A stretch of 64,000 nt of DNA from Prevotellaceae bacterium MN60 (GCA_900199555.1 FZQZ01000006.1:88907-152906), one strand, 5' to 3'; counted from the first letter of the stretch, positions 1 to 9,177 are shown. Notes: generated from the sequence alone by a model not told the origin. Numbers and translations are program-made.

Positions 1-1
1 G

Positions 2-310
2 ACAGAACAGCAACAGGGTACGGAGAGAATCGAAAGAACAAAACAATTACAGGAAGCTCCCGTAGTGGCAAGTTCAACGTCAGTCAAACGAAACAAAAAA
101 GCGAAGGAATATACAAAAGTAGCTCCTTCTGTTCCGCAAGTTGATGTGGCACTAAATGTAAGATTGATTATTGATACCCCTGACGAACAGACGGAGTCTG
201 AGTTCAAAGCACAAATAGCATCTGTTCGACTACGAGGTGAAGAAGTGATGCATCACGTGGTGGAGCTCAATCAACAAGAGATAGATAATTATCAAATTGT
301 AGAACTATAA
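2..310 (+). CDS. C-terminal part of an unrecognised protein (5' truncated by the window edge)
   Basis: The frame is open from base 2 to the TAA at 308-310, giving about 102 residues of what is probably a longer protein. A GTG at 65 is the only in-window start candidate, but the reading frame continues upstream of it without a stop, so I treat the gene as truncated. The first part is rich in Gln, Glu, Lys and Arg, like a linker; the last 55 residues look folded (alternating hydrophobic residues, several acidic pairs). It stops 14 bp before the next secreted protein and is probably cotranscribed with it. I do not recognise the family. Confidence 0.55.
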   Translation, partial: TEQQQGTERIERTKQLQEAPVVASSTSVKRNKKAKEYTKVAPSVPQVDVALNVRLIIDTPDEQTESEFKAQIASVRLRGEEVMHHVVELNQQEIDNYQIVEL

Positions 311-324
311 AACTAACAAGAAAT

Positions 325-1467
325 ATGAAACAAATAATATTCACGGCCATGCTATTGACATGTATAGTAAATGCATCGGCCCAAGAAAAGACGAAACTCG
401 ACAATCTGTTTAAAGAGTTGAAACCTTTCACTCATAAAGGTATCACTACAACGAGAGGAAACTATGGTAAAGGACAGACCACGACCATCAGTCAGGTCTA
501 TATTGGTTTCAATGAATATTGCTCAAGTATTTGTGGTGAAGAGGGGGAATTTTGGGGAGACTCTATTTGGAACCAGTCTACAACCAATAAGACCGACCAT
601 CAATCAAAGGAACGTTTTCTGAACATCGTACGCCACCATCTTGACTCTATTATGCCGATGGCCGAAGAGTGCTACCATTTCGAGTCTCACAATCAGGGCA
701 TAGACACTATTCGATACTCTATTTGCTTACACAGCGGAAAGAACCAAACCAAGCGATGTGATAACAAACAAGGAAACTATTCCTACAATAATGTTCCTGG
801 CACCGAAACCGTCTCGTTCTCTTATGATTCTGATCTAAAATTTTGTAAGCGACACCATAAGGGAGAAGGACTCCTGAAATATTCACGAACGGAGTCTGTG
901 CCGGATCACCAATCCACGGAAAAGTCAATTTCCTTTGACTGGGCGCAGTATATGCAGACGATTACGCCACTACTGAATCAGCAAGGCGTTATCCAGCATA
1001 AGTTTCATTGGCTATTAGATTCATTCGTAGAAAATGCTGATAAAGAATATCTCTATTTTCATGTCATCTCTAACGGCGATGGAAGTTACGACCTGAGAGG
1101 CGAGACATATGGTACAATGTATTTCATTCCCCGCAACCAGAAGATATTGGCCGATTCCATTCTAAAGAGTGTAGACTTTGCCACTCAAACTTATATTTAT
1201 CAGCATCCAGAACAACTATATGAATATAGATTCAATCCTCACTTCCAGACTATTACCCCACCTCAAGAATATCAAAATCATGAGTTACTGGCGACTCGGG
1301 ATAAAAGAGAAAATCCATATAACCACCATCTTATTGTCTGCTCCGATATTCGCGGCTATTACTTCCTTGTGTGCGAGACAAAGGGTGCCATGGGTTTCCC
1401 TAGAGAATGGGGCGTGCTGAAAAGCTTTGTCAATGGCAAGAAGGAATATATTAAAGGGGTAAAGTAA
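325..1467 (+). CDS. Secreted protein of unknown function
   Basis: 380 residues with a clear Sec signal peptide (residues 1-19, cleavage near NASA-Q). The mature part has many aromatic residues and at least five cysteines, two of them close together near residues 66-70 (CSSIC), so it is probably periplasmic or exported. No catalytic motif is recognised. It follows the truncated gene by 14 bp and converges on rnhB with only 10 bp between the stop codons and no terminator hairpin there. An antisense reading frame at 719-928 is a shadow. Function unknown. Confidence 0.7.
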   Translation: MKQIIFTAMLLTCIVNASAQEKTKLDNLFKELKPFTHKGITTTRGNYGKGQTTTISQVYIGFNEYCSSICGEEGEFWGDSIWNQSTTNKTDHQSKERFLNIVRHHLDSIMPMAEECYHFESHNQGIDTIRYSICLHSGKNQTKRCDNKQGNYSYNNVPGTETVSFSYDSDLKFCKRHHKGEGLLKYSRTESVPDHQSTEKSISFDWAQYMQTITPLLNQQGVIQHKFHWLLDSFVENADKEYLYFHVISNGDGSYDLRGETYGTMYFIPRNQKILADSILKSVDFATQTYIYQHPEQLYEYRFNPHFQTITPPQEYQNHELLATRDKRENPYNHHLIVCSDIRGYYFLVCETKGAMGFPREWGVLKSFVNGKKEYIKGVK

Positions 1468-1477
1468 TTTCTATCTG

Positions 1478-2086
1478 TTACTCGCTAAAATCTAACGACA
1501 GCTGGCCATCGCCCAGCATATTAAACGACTTACGGTGGTATGGCGTAATGCCATACTGCCGTATTGCTTCTCTATGCTTCTTGGTGGGATATCCCTTGTT
1601 CGATAGCCAGTCATACTGTGGATATTCCTCTGCCAGCTTATCCATATAGTCATCACGATATGTCTTAGCCAATATCGAGGCGGCAGCAATGCTCAGATAC
1701 TTGCCATCACCCTTGACAATAGTGGTATGGGGCAACTGCTGGTAAGGCTTGAAACGGTTGCCATCTACAATAATAGCCTCTGGACGAACCTGCAGTTGGT
1801 CTAGTGCACGATGCATAGCCAGGATAGAGGCATTGAGAATGTTGATGCGGTCTATCTCCTCGGGTGTCACCACTCCTACAGCCCACGCCACCGCATCGCG
1901 CTCAATAATCTCGCGCAACATCTTGCGACGACGATCCGTCAACTGCTTCGAGTCGTTCAATTCCTCATTCTCGTAACCCTCTGGAAAGATTACCGCAGCA
2001 GCATACACACTACCTGCCAAACAGCCTCGGCCAGCCTCATCGCAGCCAGCTTCCACCTTACCCGTATAATAATGACTTGCTAACAT
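1478..2086 (-). CDS. rnhB: Ribonuclease HII
   Basis: Cytoplasmic endonuclease that cleaves the RNA strand of RNA-DNA hybrids and starts removal of single ribonucleotides left in DNA. 202 residues, the usual length. The family signature DEAGRG is at residues 16-21 (catalytic Asp16, Glu17), a third acidic residue is Asp108 in VDGN, and the fourth is in KTYRDD near residues 145-146. A C-terminal acidic/hydrophobic tail (LSLDFSE) follows the conserved core. The start is a good ATG, with a CAAAGATA block at 2095-2102 on the plus strand (TATCTTTG on the coding strand) just upstream as its -7 element. The gene is divergent from the GH127 gene. Confidence 0.96.
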   Translation of the reverse strand: MLASHYYTGKVEAGCDEAGRGCLAGSVYAAAVIFPEGYENEELNDSKQLTDRRRKMLREIIERDAVAWAVGVVTPEEIDRINILNASILAMHRALDQLQVRPEAIIVDGNRFKPYQQLPHTTIVKGDGKYLSIAAASILAKTYRDDYMDKLAEEYPQYDWLSNKGYPTKKHREAIRQYGITPYHRKSFNMLGDGQLSLDFSE

Positions 2087-2132
2087 AACGAGCGCAAAGA
2101 TACAAAATAAAAATAATAAATGTGCTTTTTAT

Positions 2133-2163
2133 TTTGTATTTCTCACACTTATTCGTATCTTTG
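2133..2163 (+). promoter_or_regulatory. Bacteroidetes-type promoter of the GH127 gene
   Basis: TTTG at 2133-2136 and TATCTTTG at 2156-2163, 19 bp apart, match the -33/-7 pattern used by the primary sigma factor of Bacteroidetes. The spacer contains TTTCTCACACTTATTCG, a word that recurs almost unchanged in the yraN promoter. The predicted start of transcription is about 25 bp upstream of the ATG at 2194. Confidence 0.8.
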
Positions 2164-2193
2164 CACGCAGAATAATATAATCCTACCCTAAAC

Positions 2194-4506
2194 ATGAATA
2201 CAAGAAAAATGCTGCTGATGGCCTTTGCCACCGTATCAATAGCAGCAACTGCCAACAACGAAAAGCGTATTGAGACGTTCCCTATCAACAGTGTAAGACT
2301 GGCTGATAGTCAGTTTCTGAAGAATCAGCAGGCGGATATCCACTATCTGCTAGGATTGGATGCCGACCGACTGCTGGCTCCCTATCTGAAGGGTGCCGGA
2401 CTGCCTGCTAAGGCTGACAACTACTCTAACTGGGAGAATACTGGTCTGGACGGACATATCGGTGGACACTATGTATCGGCATTGAGCTATATGGTGGCTG
2501 CTACTGGCAACAAGGAGATTGCTGCACGACTAGACTATGTGCTCAGCGAACTGAAGCGCTGTCAGGATGCTCGTAAGGATGGATATCTGGGTGGCGTACC
2601 TGAGCCAGACCAGATATGGGGAGAGATAGCCAAAGGTACTATCAATGCCAACTCGTTTGGACTGAACAATCGTTGGGTACCACTCTATAATATTCATAAG
2701 ATTTATGCCGGTTTGCGCGATGCCTACGTCATTGCAGGACGCAAGCAGGCAAAGGATATGCTGGTAAAGCTCACCGACTGGATGATTCAGGAGGTAAGCC
2801 AGTTGACCGACGACCAGATACAGCAGCTGCTTATCAGTGAACACGGCGGACTGAACGAGACTTTTGCCGATGTAGCTGAACTCACAGGCGATAAGAAATA
2901 CCTAAAGCTGGCCCACCAGTTCAGCGACCAGCGCATTCTGCAGCCACTGATGAAGGGCGAAGACAAGCTGACGGGTATGCATGCCAACACGCAGATTCCC
3001 AAGATTATCGGATATAAGCGTATTGCCGATATGGAGGGACTGAGCGACTGGGATCGTGCCGTAAAGTTCTTCTGGGATGTGGTAGTCAATAAGCGTAGCG
3101 TATCTATCGGTGGTAACTCTGAGCGCGAGCACTTCAACCCCACAGACAATTTCACCACGCTGTTGGCATCAGAGCAAGGACCAGAGAGCTGTAATACCTA
3201 TAATATGTTGCGCCTGAGCAAGCTGCTCTATCAGACTACTGCCGACAAGAACTACATTGATTATTATGAGCGTGCGCTCTATAATCATATCCTCTCTACA
3301 ATGAATCCCGTACAGGGCGGCTTCGTATACTTCACCCCCATGCGTGCTGGCCACTATCGCGTCTATTCACAGCCTCAGACCAGCATGTGGTGCTGTGTAG
3401 GTACTGGTATCGAGAATCCTGCTCGCTATGGAGAGATGATTTATGCTCACGAGGGCAACGACCTTATCGTGAACCTCTTCATCCCCTCTACGCTGACATG
3501 GAATGACATGACGCTGAAGCAGGAGAACCAGTTCCCTCAGCAGCCTTCTACAGACCTGACGCTGACACTGAAGAAGAGCAAGACCTTTGCGCTGAAGATT
3601 CGTAAGCCAGCATGGTGCGATAATGCCAAGCTGGTTGTCAATGGTTCCCCCGTTGACTATCAGCTAGACAACGGCTATATCACTATCAAGCGCCAGTGGA
3701 AGAGTGGCGACCGCATTCGTGTAGAGACACCTATGCACCTTACAGCTATCACCACCCCTGATGGCAAGCCACAGTATTCGTTCCTCTATGGTCCTATCGT
3801 ATTGGCAGCCAAGATAAGCACAGACCAGCAAGATGGTCTCTTTGCCGACGACAGTCGTGGCGGACATATTGCCAATGGTCCTAAGCTGCCACAGGTTCAG
3901 ATGCCAGCATTGATTGGCAATGCCAGCGACATCCTCTCACACTTGGAGCCTGTCAAAGGTCAGCCTATCACCTTTGCACTGAAAGGACTGACCACACCAG
4001 CCTACGAAGGCATCCATCTGGTACCATTCTATCAGCTTTACGAGTGTCGCTACCAGATATACTTCCCACTCTACTCACAAGAAGAATGGAGCAAGAAGCA
4101 AGAAGAGATTGCTGCAGCAGAAAAGGCTAATATGCTGCTAGAGGCTGCCACCACCGATAAGGTATTCTGTGGTGAACAGCAGTCGGAGAGCGACCACTTC
4201 TTTAAGTCTTCTAACTCATGGAACGGCTATGATGAGGGTATGCACTGGCGCATCACTCGCACCAGCATCTCTTACCAGATGAAGGCACAGGGAGCCACCA
4301 CTCTTCGCGTCAAGGGCTTTGCAGGCTATGAGCGCATCGTGGTAAGCATCGACGGTAAGCAGTTGGAAACTATCCGTCTGAACCAGCAAGGACAGGCCGA
4401 AATCAAGCTACCTACTGCCTACCAAAACGAGACAGCCACCATCACACTGGCTGCAGAGTCTGGCAGACAGACCCCACGCATACACGAGGTAAGACTGTGC
4501 AAATAA
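2194..4506 (+). CDS. Secreted GH127 beta-L-arabinofuranosidase (DUF1680 family)
   Basis: Removes terminal beta-L-arabinofuranose from plant arabinans, pectin side chains or hydroxyproline-rich glycoproteins; probably periplasmic. 770 residues with a signal peptide (1-21). The (alpha/alpha)6 barrel runs to about residue 440. In characterised GH127 enzymes a Glu and three Cys hold a zinc ion and one Cys is the nucleophile; the matching residues here are Glu331 and Cys333 in GPESC and the Cys400-Cys401 pair in MWCCVGTG, so the site looks intact. Beta-sandwich domains fill the rest, including a C-terminal carbohydrate-binding-like part. Monocistronic, with its own promoter and terminator. Exact substrate linkage is inferred from the family. 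Confidence 0.92.
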   Translation: MNTRKMLLMAFATVSIAATANNEKRIETFPINSVRLADSQFLKNQQADIHYLLGLDADRLLAPYLKGAGLPAKADNYSNWENTGLDGHIGGHYVSALSYMVAATGNKEIAARLDYVLSELKRCQDARKDGYLGGVPEPDQIWGEIAKGTINANSFGLNNRWVPLYNIHKIYAGLRDAYVIAGRKQAKDMLVKLTDWMIQEVSQLTDDQIQQLLISEHGGLNETFADVAELTGDKKYLKLAHQFSDQRILQPLMKGEDKLTGMHANTQIPKIIGYKRIADMEGLSDWDRAVKFFWDVVVNKRSVSIGGNSEREHFNPTDNFTTLLASEQGPESCNTYNMLRLSKLLYQTTADKNYIDYYERALYNHILSTMNPVQGGFVYFTPMRAGHYRVYSQPQTSMWCCVGTGIENPARYGEMIYAHEGNDLIVNLFIPSTLTWNDMTLKQENQFPQQPSTDLTLTLKKSKTFALKIRKPAWCDNAKLVVNGSPVDYQLDNGYITIKRQWKSGDRIRVETPMHLTAITTPDGKPQYSFLYGPIVLAAKISTDQQDGLFADDSRGGHIANGPKLPQVQMPALIGNASDILSHLEPVKGQPITFALKGLTTPAYEGIHLVPFYQLYECRYQIYFPLYSQEEWSKKQEEIAAAEKANMLLEAATTDKVFCGEQQSESDHFFKSSNSWNGYDEGMHWRITRTSISYQMKAQGATTLRVKGFAGYERIVVSIDGKQLETIRLNQQGQAEIKLPTAYQNETATITLAAESGRQTPRIHEVRLCK

Positions 4507-4548
4507 AATACAGTCCCTACATAATTTTTGCTTAAAAACACTCTTCAC

Positions 4549-4591
4549 ATTCACGCGTATCGTACTATCCCATAGTGCAATACGCGTGAAT
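4549..4591 (+). terminator. Two-tier hairpin after the GH127 gene
   Basis: A perfect 12-bp stem (ATTCACGCGTAT at 4549-4560 with its complement at 4580-4591) encloses a second 5-bp stem (ACTAT / ATAGT), and a T run follows at about 4595. It can serve as an intrinsic terminator. Its TTCACGCGTA arm is echoed by the hairpin at 5162-5202 at the other end of the same intergenic region. Confidence 0.65.
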
Positions 4592-4653
4592 AGTATTTTT
4601 CAACATTTTTTTTATTCCGAAAAAGTCGAAAAAACAAAAAGAACGAAAATATT

Positions 4654-4876
4654 AGCCTAACTCAGCGCTGAATCAGCTACACTCAGCGCCCAATCAGTTA
4701 CTTTCGCCCCTCAATAGTTATTGTATTGCACCTCGAAATAGCTGTATTCAGCGCTGAATGTAGCTAATTCAGAGAGCCAAGAGTATTGTGCGTAAATTCA
4801 AGGAGAATTATGCGTAAATTCTCCTTGAATTATGCCGTCAAACTATCCGTAAAGTGTCGTCAAACTATTTGGTGGC
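4654..4876. repeat. Degenerate tandem array with ~22-bp period (about 10 units)
   Basis: Successive units start with AG(C/T)T... or ATT(G/A)TG... and are 21, 20, 24, 22, 23, 22, 22, 22 and 22 bp long. The first units carry the palindrome ATTCAGCGCTGAAT or variants. Two later neighbours form an inverted pair (AATTCAAGGAGAATT, 7-bp loop, AATTCTCCTTGAATT), and the last two share CGTCAAACTAT. The part at 4675-4766 recurs at 26544-26635 with 4 differences in 92 bp. The array sits in the 819-bp gap 4507-5325, which otherwise holds the two hairpins, a 21-bp array and the promoter of the next gene. No coding potential is seen. Confidence 0.8.
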
Positions 4877-5033
4877 TGAGAGTTTATTTCAAAAAACTTT
4901 TCGTAGAGTCAGAATAGAGGCTATATAGCATCGGGAAAGTGCCTGTTTTACATGTCTATATAGGCACTATTGCAGTCCAAAACAGCAACTGTTCCAGTGC
5001 TAAAGTGGCACTATTCTCAGAGATTGCGAATGT

Positions 5034-5155
5034 GGCATGTACGATTCTGAACACGCCACGCACGACTCCGTATATGCCACAGAAAAATCCGTACGTGGCA
5101 CAGAAAAGATAGTATACGCCACGCACGAAACCATACGTGGCGTATTCACCGGAAA
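5034..5155. repeat. Tandem array with exact 21-bp period
   Basis: The core (T/C)GCCAC or TGGC(A/G) recurs at 5034, 5055, 5076, 5097, 5118 and 5139, exactly 21 bp each time. Units alternate between GCCACGCACGA, GCCACAGAAAA and the inverted GTGGCA form. Because 21 is a multiple of three, the minus strand shows a 67-codon reading frame with a 7-residue repeat; I regard that frame as a by-product of the array, since it lacks a start context and resembles no protein. Confidence 0.75.
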
Positions 5156-5161
5156 ACACTA

Positions 5162-5202
5162 TTCACACTTAACGCTCTATGGTACATAAGGTTACGCGTG
5201 AA
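5162..5202. repeat. Imperfect hairpin related to the one at 4549-4591
   Basis: TTCACACTTAAC (5162-5173) pairs with GTTACGCGTGAA (5191-5202), 10 of 12 positions. Together with the hairpin at 4549-4591 it brackets the two arrays of this intergenic region. Confidence 0.55.
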
Positions 5203-5241
5203 GGTGAAGAGTTATTTTAATAAAAAATTTTTATGATATTA

Positions 5242-5272
5242 TTTGCAGATTAAAGAAAAAATCGTAACTTTG
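5242..5272 (+). promoter_or_regulatory. Bacteroidetes-type promoter of the TlpA-like gene
   Basis: TTTG at 5242-5245 and TAACTTTG at 5265-5272 with a 19-bp spacer, 53 bp before the ATG at 5326. Confidence 0.78.
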
Positions 5273-5325
5273 CAGGCACAACAATAGGTATTATACTATT
5301 AACCCAAAACGAAAACCACACCATT

Positions 5326-7371
5326 ATGAAAAAGACTAAAACCATTTGCAGTATGCAAAGAACTGTTAGATCTGAAAAACAACACAGTATCACTAACAAC
5401 AGAGAAAGAAACTTTGTGGTACGTCGCCACATAATTACGCTTCTCTTTATCCTCGTTGCACTTGTGGGCAAAGCACAAGTGAAGTCAGGACTGAATCTGT
5501 GTCTGAAAGACGAAGCAACGAACGATTGGCTTATCGGACTGTTCGATGAGTATGCCGTCTATCATTGCGAGTTCTGGGGTTATGCGGAAGTAGCAAAAGA
5601 CCACATCGTGCTTACTAAGGATGGAAAGCGCAAGAATGTAAAGCTAAGAAAGAACGCAACAATCATAGATGGAGAAAAGTTTAAGACTTCTTTACTGACT
5701 ACGCAATTCTTGCCCGATTATCCAACGAAGGACACGCGTATAGACTTTATAGATAATGGTTATAATGCTAAAGACAGCGTAACGATTGTCGGCTGGCTGA
5801 AGAATATGCCTGAAGAGGCGAGAGACATGGGTATGTTTAACGTAGAAGTCAGAGATGTCATCACGAATAGCGGAGAGGAAACTTATGCCCCGATAGACTC
5901 TTTGGGACGTTTTACCCTGAAAATGCCCTTACTCAACACATCGCAGGTTTTCGTTGATTGGAGTAGGTCAAATTTAAGTACCGTTTTAGAACCTGGTAAG
6001 ACCTACTTCTTCTTTCATGACTTCAAGACAGGTCAGAAACTTTGGATGGGCAACGATGTAAGGTTGCAAAATGAGTTATTAGCTTATCCTTACCTTGAGA
6101 CTGAAATATATATTCCAAGGGAAGAATGGGGAAAAATGGATGTTTGGGAGTTTAAATTGAAGACAGACAGCGCTTATACGATGGCAATGGCTAAACTTGA
6201 AGAAACCGTTCGACTGCATCCCAATCTTTCGCAGCGTTACATTAACTACCTGAAGGGCTACTATCAAACGGCGCAGGGATGGTCGATGATGCTAGGTCGC
6301 CGCTACACGCTGACTAGAGATTTACCACAGGAATATTTGGACTATGTAAACAAGGAGTGTTGGCAGAAAGCAGTAAAGCCCTATACACTTTATGGTGATT
6401 TCTTCTCGCTTATGGTAAACTATTTTGATTATATTATGGAGCATGATAAATGGGCTGAGGATTGGAATATTTATGACTATATAGATGTAATAGCCTCAAA
6501 CGACGAAGAACTATCGATACTGACCAAGTGGAAAAACTTGATAATAGATGCTAATGCTAAGGTGAAGGCAGCACCCACTGAAGAAGAAGAAGATAAAGTT
6601 ATAGAGAAAGCAAATGCAGACAATGCGGATTTGATAAAACAAGTAAATGAGATTCTTCAAGGTAGAAATGGCGAAAGAGCAGTTATTGGAATAGAGATGG
6701 TTTTAAGAATGAAGCAAGCAGCCAATGTACTCGACTCATTAGGTGCAGACCAAATTATCAAGGATATCTGGTTATCATATATCGCTGATAGAGTCATCTA
6801 CGATACGCATACATCCATGTCACCGATGACCATCGACACCTTGAAGGCTATGGTTAAGAATCCCTTTTGTATTGAACGGATAGAGAAAGATAACGCTCAC
6901 TATCTTACTATAGAGAATCGCGAATTCGACAAACTGGTGATTAAATCATCCGACAATCTCAAAGATATTTCCGAGGGTGAGGCTTTACTGAAGAAAATAA
7001 TCGAACCCTACAAAGGAAAATTTGTACTACTCGATATCTGGGGAACGTGGTGTGGTCCTTGTAAAGAGGCTCTCAGCCACTCTACTGAAGAGTATGCCCG
7101 CCTAAAAGACTACGATATACAGTATCTCTATCTGGCTAACAGAAGTCCTCAGACGGTATGGGAAACTGTCATCAGAGAGTATAATGTCAGTGGTCCGAAT
7201 GTAGCGCACTACAATCTACCCCCAAAACAGCAGACAGCCATTGAGCAATACCTTAATGTCCTCGCATGGCCCACCTATAAGCTCTTCGACCGCAATGGCA
7301 ATCTACTTGACTTAGAGGTTAATCCTCATGACCTTGAAACACTTGCTGGTTACCTAGAAGATATGAAATAA
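5326..7371 (+). CDS. TlpA-like thioredoxin-fold protein with large N-terminal region
   Basis: 681 residues. A hydrophobic segment at about residues 36-49 (ITLLFILVALVGKA) followed by Q looks like a signal peptide preceded by an unusual basic 35-residue extension; a start at Met10 is possible but no Met lies directly before the hydrophobic stretch. The middle resembles the long N-terminal regions of Bacteroidetes TlpA/AhpC-type proteins. The C-terminal thioredoxin domain (about residues 545-681) has the redox motif WCGPC (Cys576, Cys579) and a cis-Pro in AWPTYKLFD. It probably reduces or isomerises disulfides in the periplasm; partner unknown. Stand-alone gene with its own promoter. Confidence 0.8.
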   Translation: MKKTKTICSMQRTVRSEKQHSITNNRERNFVVRRHIITLLFILVALVGKAQVKSGLNLCLKDEATNDWLIGLFDEYAVYHCEFWGYAEVAKDHIVLTKDGKRKNVKLRKNATIIDGEKFKTSLLTTQFLPDYPTKDTRIDFIDNGYNAKDSVTIVGWLKNMPEEARDMGMFNVEVRDVITNSGEETYAPIDSLGRFTLKMPLLNTSQVFVDWSRSNLSTVLEPGKTYFFFHDFKTGQKLWMGNDVRLQNELLAYPYLETEIYIPREEWGKMDVWEFKLKTDSAYTMAMAKLEETVRLHPNLSQRYINYLKGYYQTAQGWSMMLGRRYTLTRDLPQEYLDYVNKECWQKAVKPYTLYGDFFSLMVNYFDYIMEHDKWAEDWNIYDYIDVIASNDEELSILTKWKNLIIDANAKVKAAPTEEEEDKVIEKANADNADLIKQVNEILQGRNGERAVIGIEMVLRMKQAANVLDSLGADQIIKDIWLSYIADRVIYDTHTSMSPMTIDTLKAMVKNPFCIERIEKDNAHYLTIENREFDKLVIKSSDNLKDISEGEALLKKIIEPYKGKFVLLDIWGTWCGPCKEALSHSTEEYARLKDYDIQYLYLANRSPQTVWETVIREYNVSGPNVAHYNLPPKQQTAIEQYLNVLAWPTYKLFDRNGNLLDLEVNPHDLETLAGYLEDMK

Positions 7372-7533
7372 AGAATCAATGATTATTATGCAGATCCTTA
7401 TGAGGAAGAATATACGCTAAGTGTAGAAACTATAGTAATATTAATTGCTGTCGCAATACCCTTGCTTTTCTTTGCTCTATATCGAATAAATAAGTTGATA
7501 CCTAAAAACAAAATCAGCGAGATATCCTTGTGA
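7372..7533 (+). other. In-frame open tail after the stop codon, encoding a membrane-helix-like segment
   Basis: After the TAA at 7369-7371 the same frame stays open for 53 codons to TGA at 7531-7533. It would encode an acidic stretch followed by about 20 hydrophobic residues (TIVILIAVAIPLLFFALY) and a basic end. There is no ATG, GTG or TTG start in this frame. It could be a remnant of a lost small membrane gene, or chance. The end overlaps the terminator hairpin. I do not call it a gene. Confidence 0.35.
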
Positions 7534-7544
7534 ATATCTCGCTG
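7515..7544. terminator. Bidirectional terminator between convergent genes
   Basis: CAGCGAGATAT at 7515-7525 pairs perfectly with 7534-7544 over an 8-base loop. It lies between the TlpA-like gene (plus) and the S41 protease gene (minus). Confidence 0.7.
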
Positions 7545-7590
7545 ACGATATAGCGCTATGCGTATAAATACATTTTTGCATGCAGAGCCT

Positions 7591-9177
7591 TTAGAGCTTA
7601 GGAACTGCGATTTGTAATGCTCGCTGAACGATGTCGTTCTGCTCATTCATGATTTCGAAATACTCATTTATCGTCCAGATATCACGGGCGATAAGCGCTT
7701 TCAGTTGTTGACTCATATATGGCAGCGTCTTTTTCAGTTCATCATCGTCCTTGGGAACAATCTTCTGCTTTTTACCTTCTTTCAGGACGGCATCAATCAG
7801 CTCCTGAGGAACGTTGAAATGCTCGCGGAAGTCGGCAAAGGTCTCGTATTTAGCCTTCAACTGCTTACGATGGCTATCCGTCCAGCGAAGGTTCTGATTA
7901 ATCAGTATAGACTTGGCAGCCAGTTCACGATGTAGCTTAGTATATTTCATGGTGTCGAGGGGCACAAACTCGTCGGGCATGATACCACCACCACCATATA
8001 CCACACGATGCTCTTTGAGGGTATAATACTTCAGCGAGTCGGCAAAATGAACGCTATCGGCACTCATCAGCTCACCACTCTTCAAGCGATTAACCACATC
8101 CATCGCATAGTCCATTCCCTTACCCTTCTCGTAAGGCTTCTGGATGCAGCGACCAGAGGGCGTATAATAATGAGCTATGGTGAGACGAATCATCGAACCA
8201 TCGGGCAAATCGAGCGGGCGCTGAACGAGTCCTTTACCAAAGGTACGGCGTCCAACAATAATGCCACGGTCGTGATCCTGAATAGCACCAGAAACGATTT
8301 CAGCAGCAGAGGCTGTATAGCTATCCACGAGGACTACCACCTTACCCTCCGTAAAGAGTCCGCCACCAGTAGCTTTATACTCTGAGCGTCGAGCCGTACG
8401 ACCATCGGTATATACGATGAGGTCGCCATCGTGCAACAGCTCATTCGCTACCTCTACGGCAGCATGCAGGTAGCCTCCCCCATTCTCTTGCAGGTCGAGC
8501 ACCAAAGTCTGCATGCCCTGTGCCAGCAACTGCTTCAAGCTTTCGCGGAACTCATCGTGCGTAGTAGCACCAAAACTGCCAATACGAATATAACCTATCG
8601 TGGGACGCAGCATATAAGTGGCATCGATAGTATGAAGGGGTATCTTGTCGCGAGTGATGGTAAAAGACAGCTTGTCGGCTATGCCAGGACGCATCACGCC
8701 TAAGAGCACCTTGGTGCCTTTAGGGCCACGCAGACGGCGTACAATCTCCTCTCTGGCCATCTTTACACCAGCAATGGAAGAATCGTTTACAGAGACGATA
8801 CGGTCGCCTGCAAGGATACCCATCTTCTCTGAAGGACCACCACTAACGGTCTGGATGACGAGCAGCGTATCTTCTACGATATTAAACTGAATGCCGATAC
8901 CTTCGAAATTGCCCTGTAGAGGCTCATTCATCTGCTTTACTTCTTTAGGAGAAGAATAGCTGGAGTGAGGATCAAGCTTCTCCAGCATACCACGAATGGC
9001 GTCCTCTACCAGTTTTGTCTCATCAACAGAGTCAACATATAAGTTGGCAATGGCATACTCAGCTATCTGCAACTTGCGCTGTGCAGCCTCAGCATCCCTC
9101 TTTGATTGGGCACAAGCAGGCGAAACAAACTGCGACAATATTGCAGCAAGCAGAATGGTTAGTATCTTTTTTTTCAT
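7591..9177 (-). CDS. S41-family carboxy-terminal processing protease (CtpA/Prc-like)
   Basis: Exported serine protease that trims protein C-termini in the periplasm. 528 residues: signal peptide (1-23), a helical lead, a PDZ domain at about residues 85-165 (GIGIQF, GPSEKMGILAGDRIVSV) and the S41 catalytic domain. Ser290 (in YTASAAE) and Lys315 (in TFGKGLVQ) are 25 residues apart, as in the known Ser-Lys dyad. About 200 residues follow, with no second PDZ seen. The start lies 1 bp downstream of the parE stop, so it is the third gene of a GNAT-parE-protease operon on the minus strand. Confidence 0.93.
   Translation of the reverse strand: MKKKILTILLAAILSQFVSPACAQSKRDAEAAQRKLQIAEYAIANLYVDSVDETKLVEDAIRGMLEKLDPHSSYSSPKEVKQMNEPLQGNFEGIGIQFNIVEDTLLVIQTVSGGPSEKMGILAGDRIVSVNDSSIAGVKMAREEIVRRLRGPKGTKVLLGVMRPGIADKLSFTITRDKIPLHTIDATYMLRPTIGYIRIGSFGATTHDEFRESLKQLLAQGMQTLVLDLQENGGGYLHAAVEVANELLHDGDLIVYTDGRTARRSEYKATGGGLFTEGKVVVLVDSYTASAAEIVSGAIQDHDRGIIVGRRTFGKGLVQRPLDLPDGSMIRLTIAHYYTPSGRCIQKPYEKGKGMDYAMDVVNRLKSGELMSADSVHFADSLKYYTLKEHRVVYGGGGIMPDEFVPLDTMKYTKLHRELAAKSILINQNLRWTDSHRKQLKAKYETFADFREHFNVPQELIDAVLKEGKKQKIVPKDDDELKKTLPYMSQQLKALIARDIWTINEYFEIMNEQNDIVQRALQIAVPKL

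Noticed and set aside
4956..5159. 67-codon minus-strand gene with heptad repeats
   Set aside because: It is created by the 21-bp DNA array; no start signal and no protein-like composition outside the repeat.
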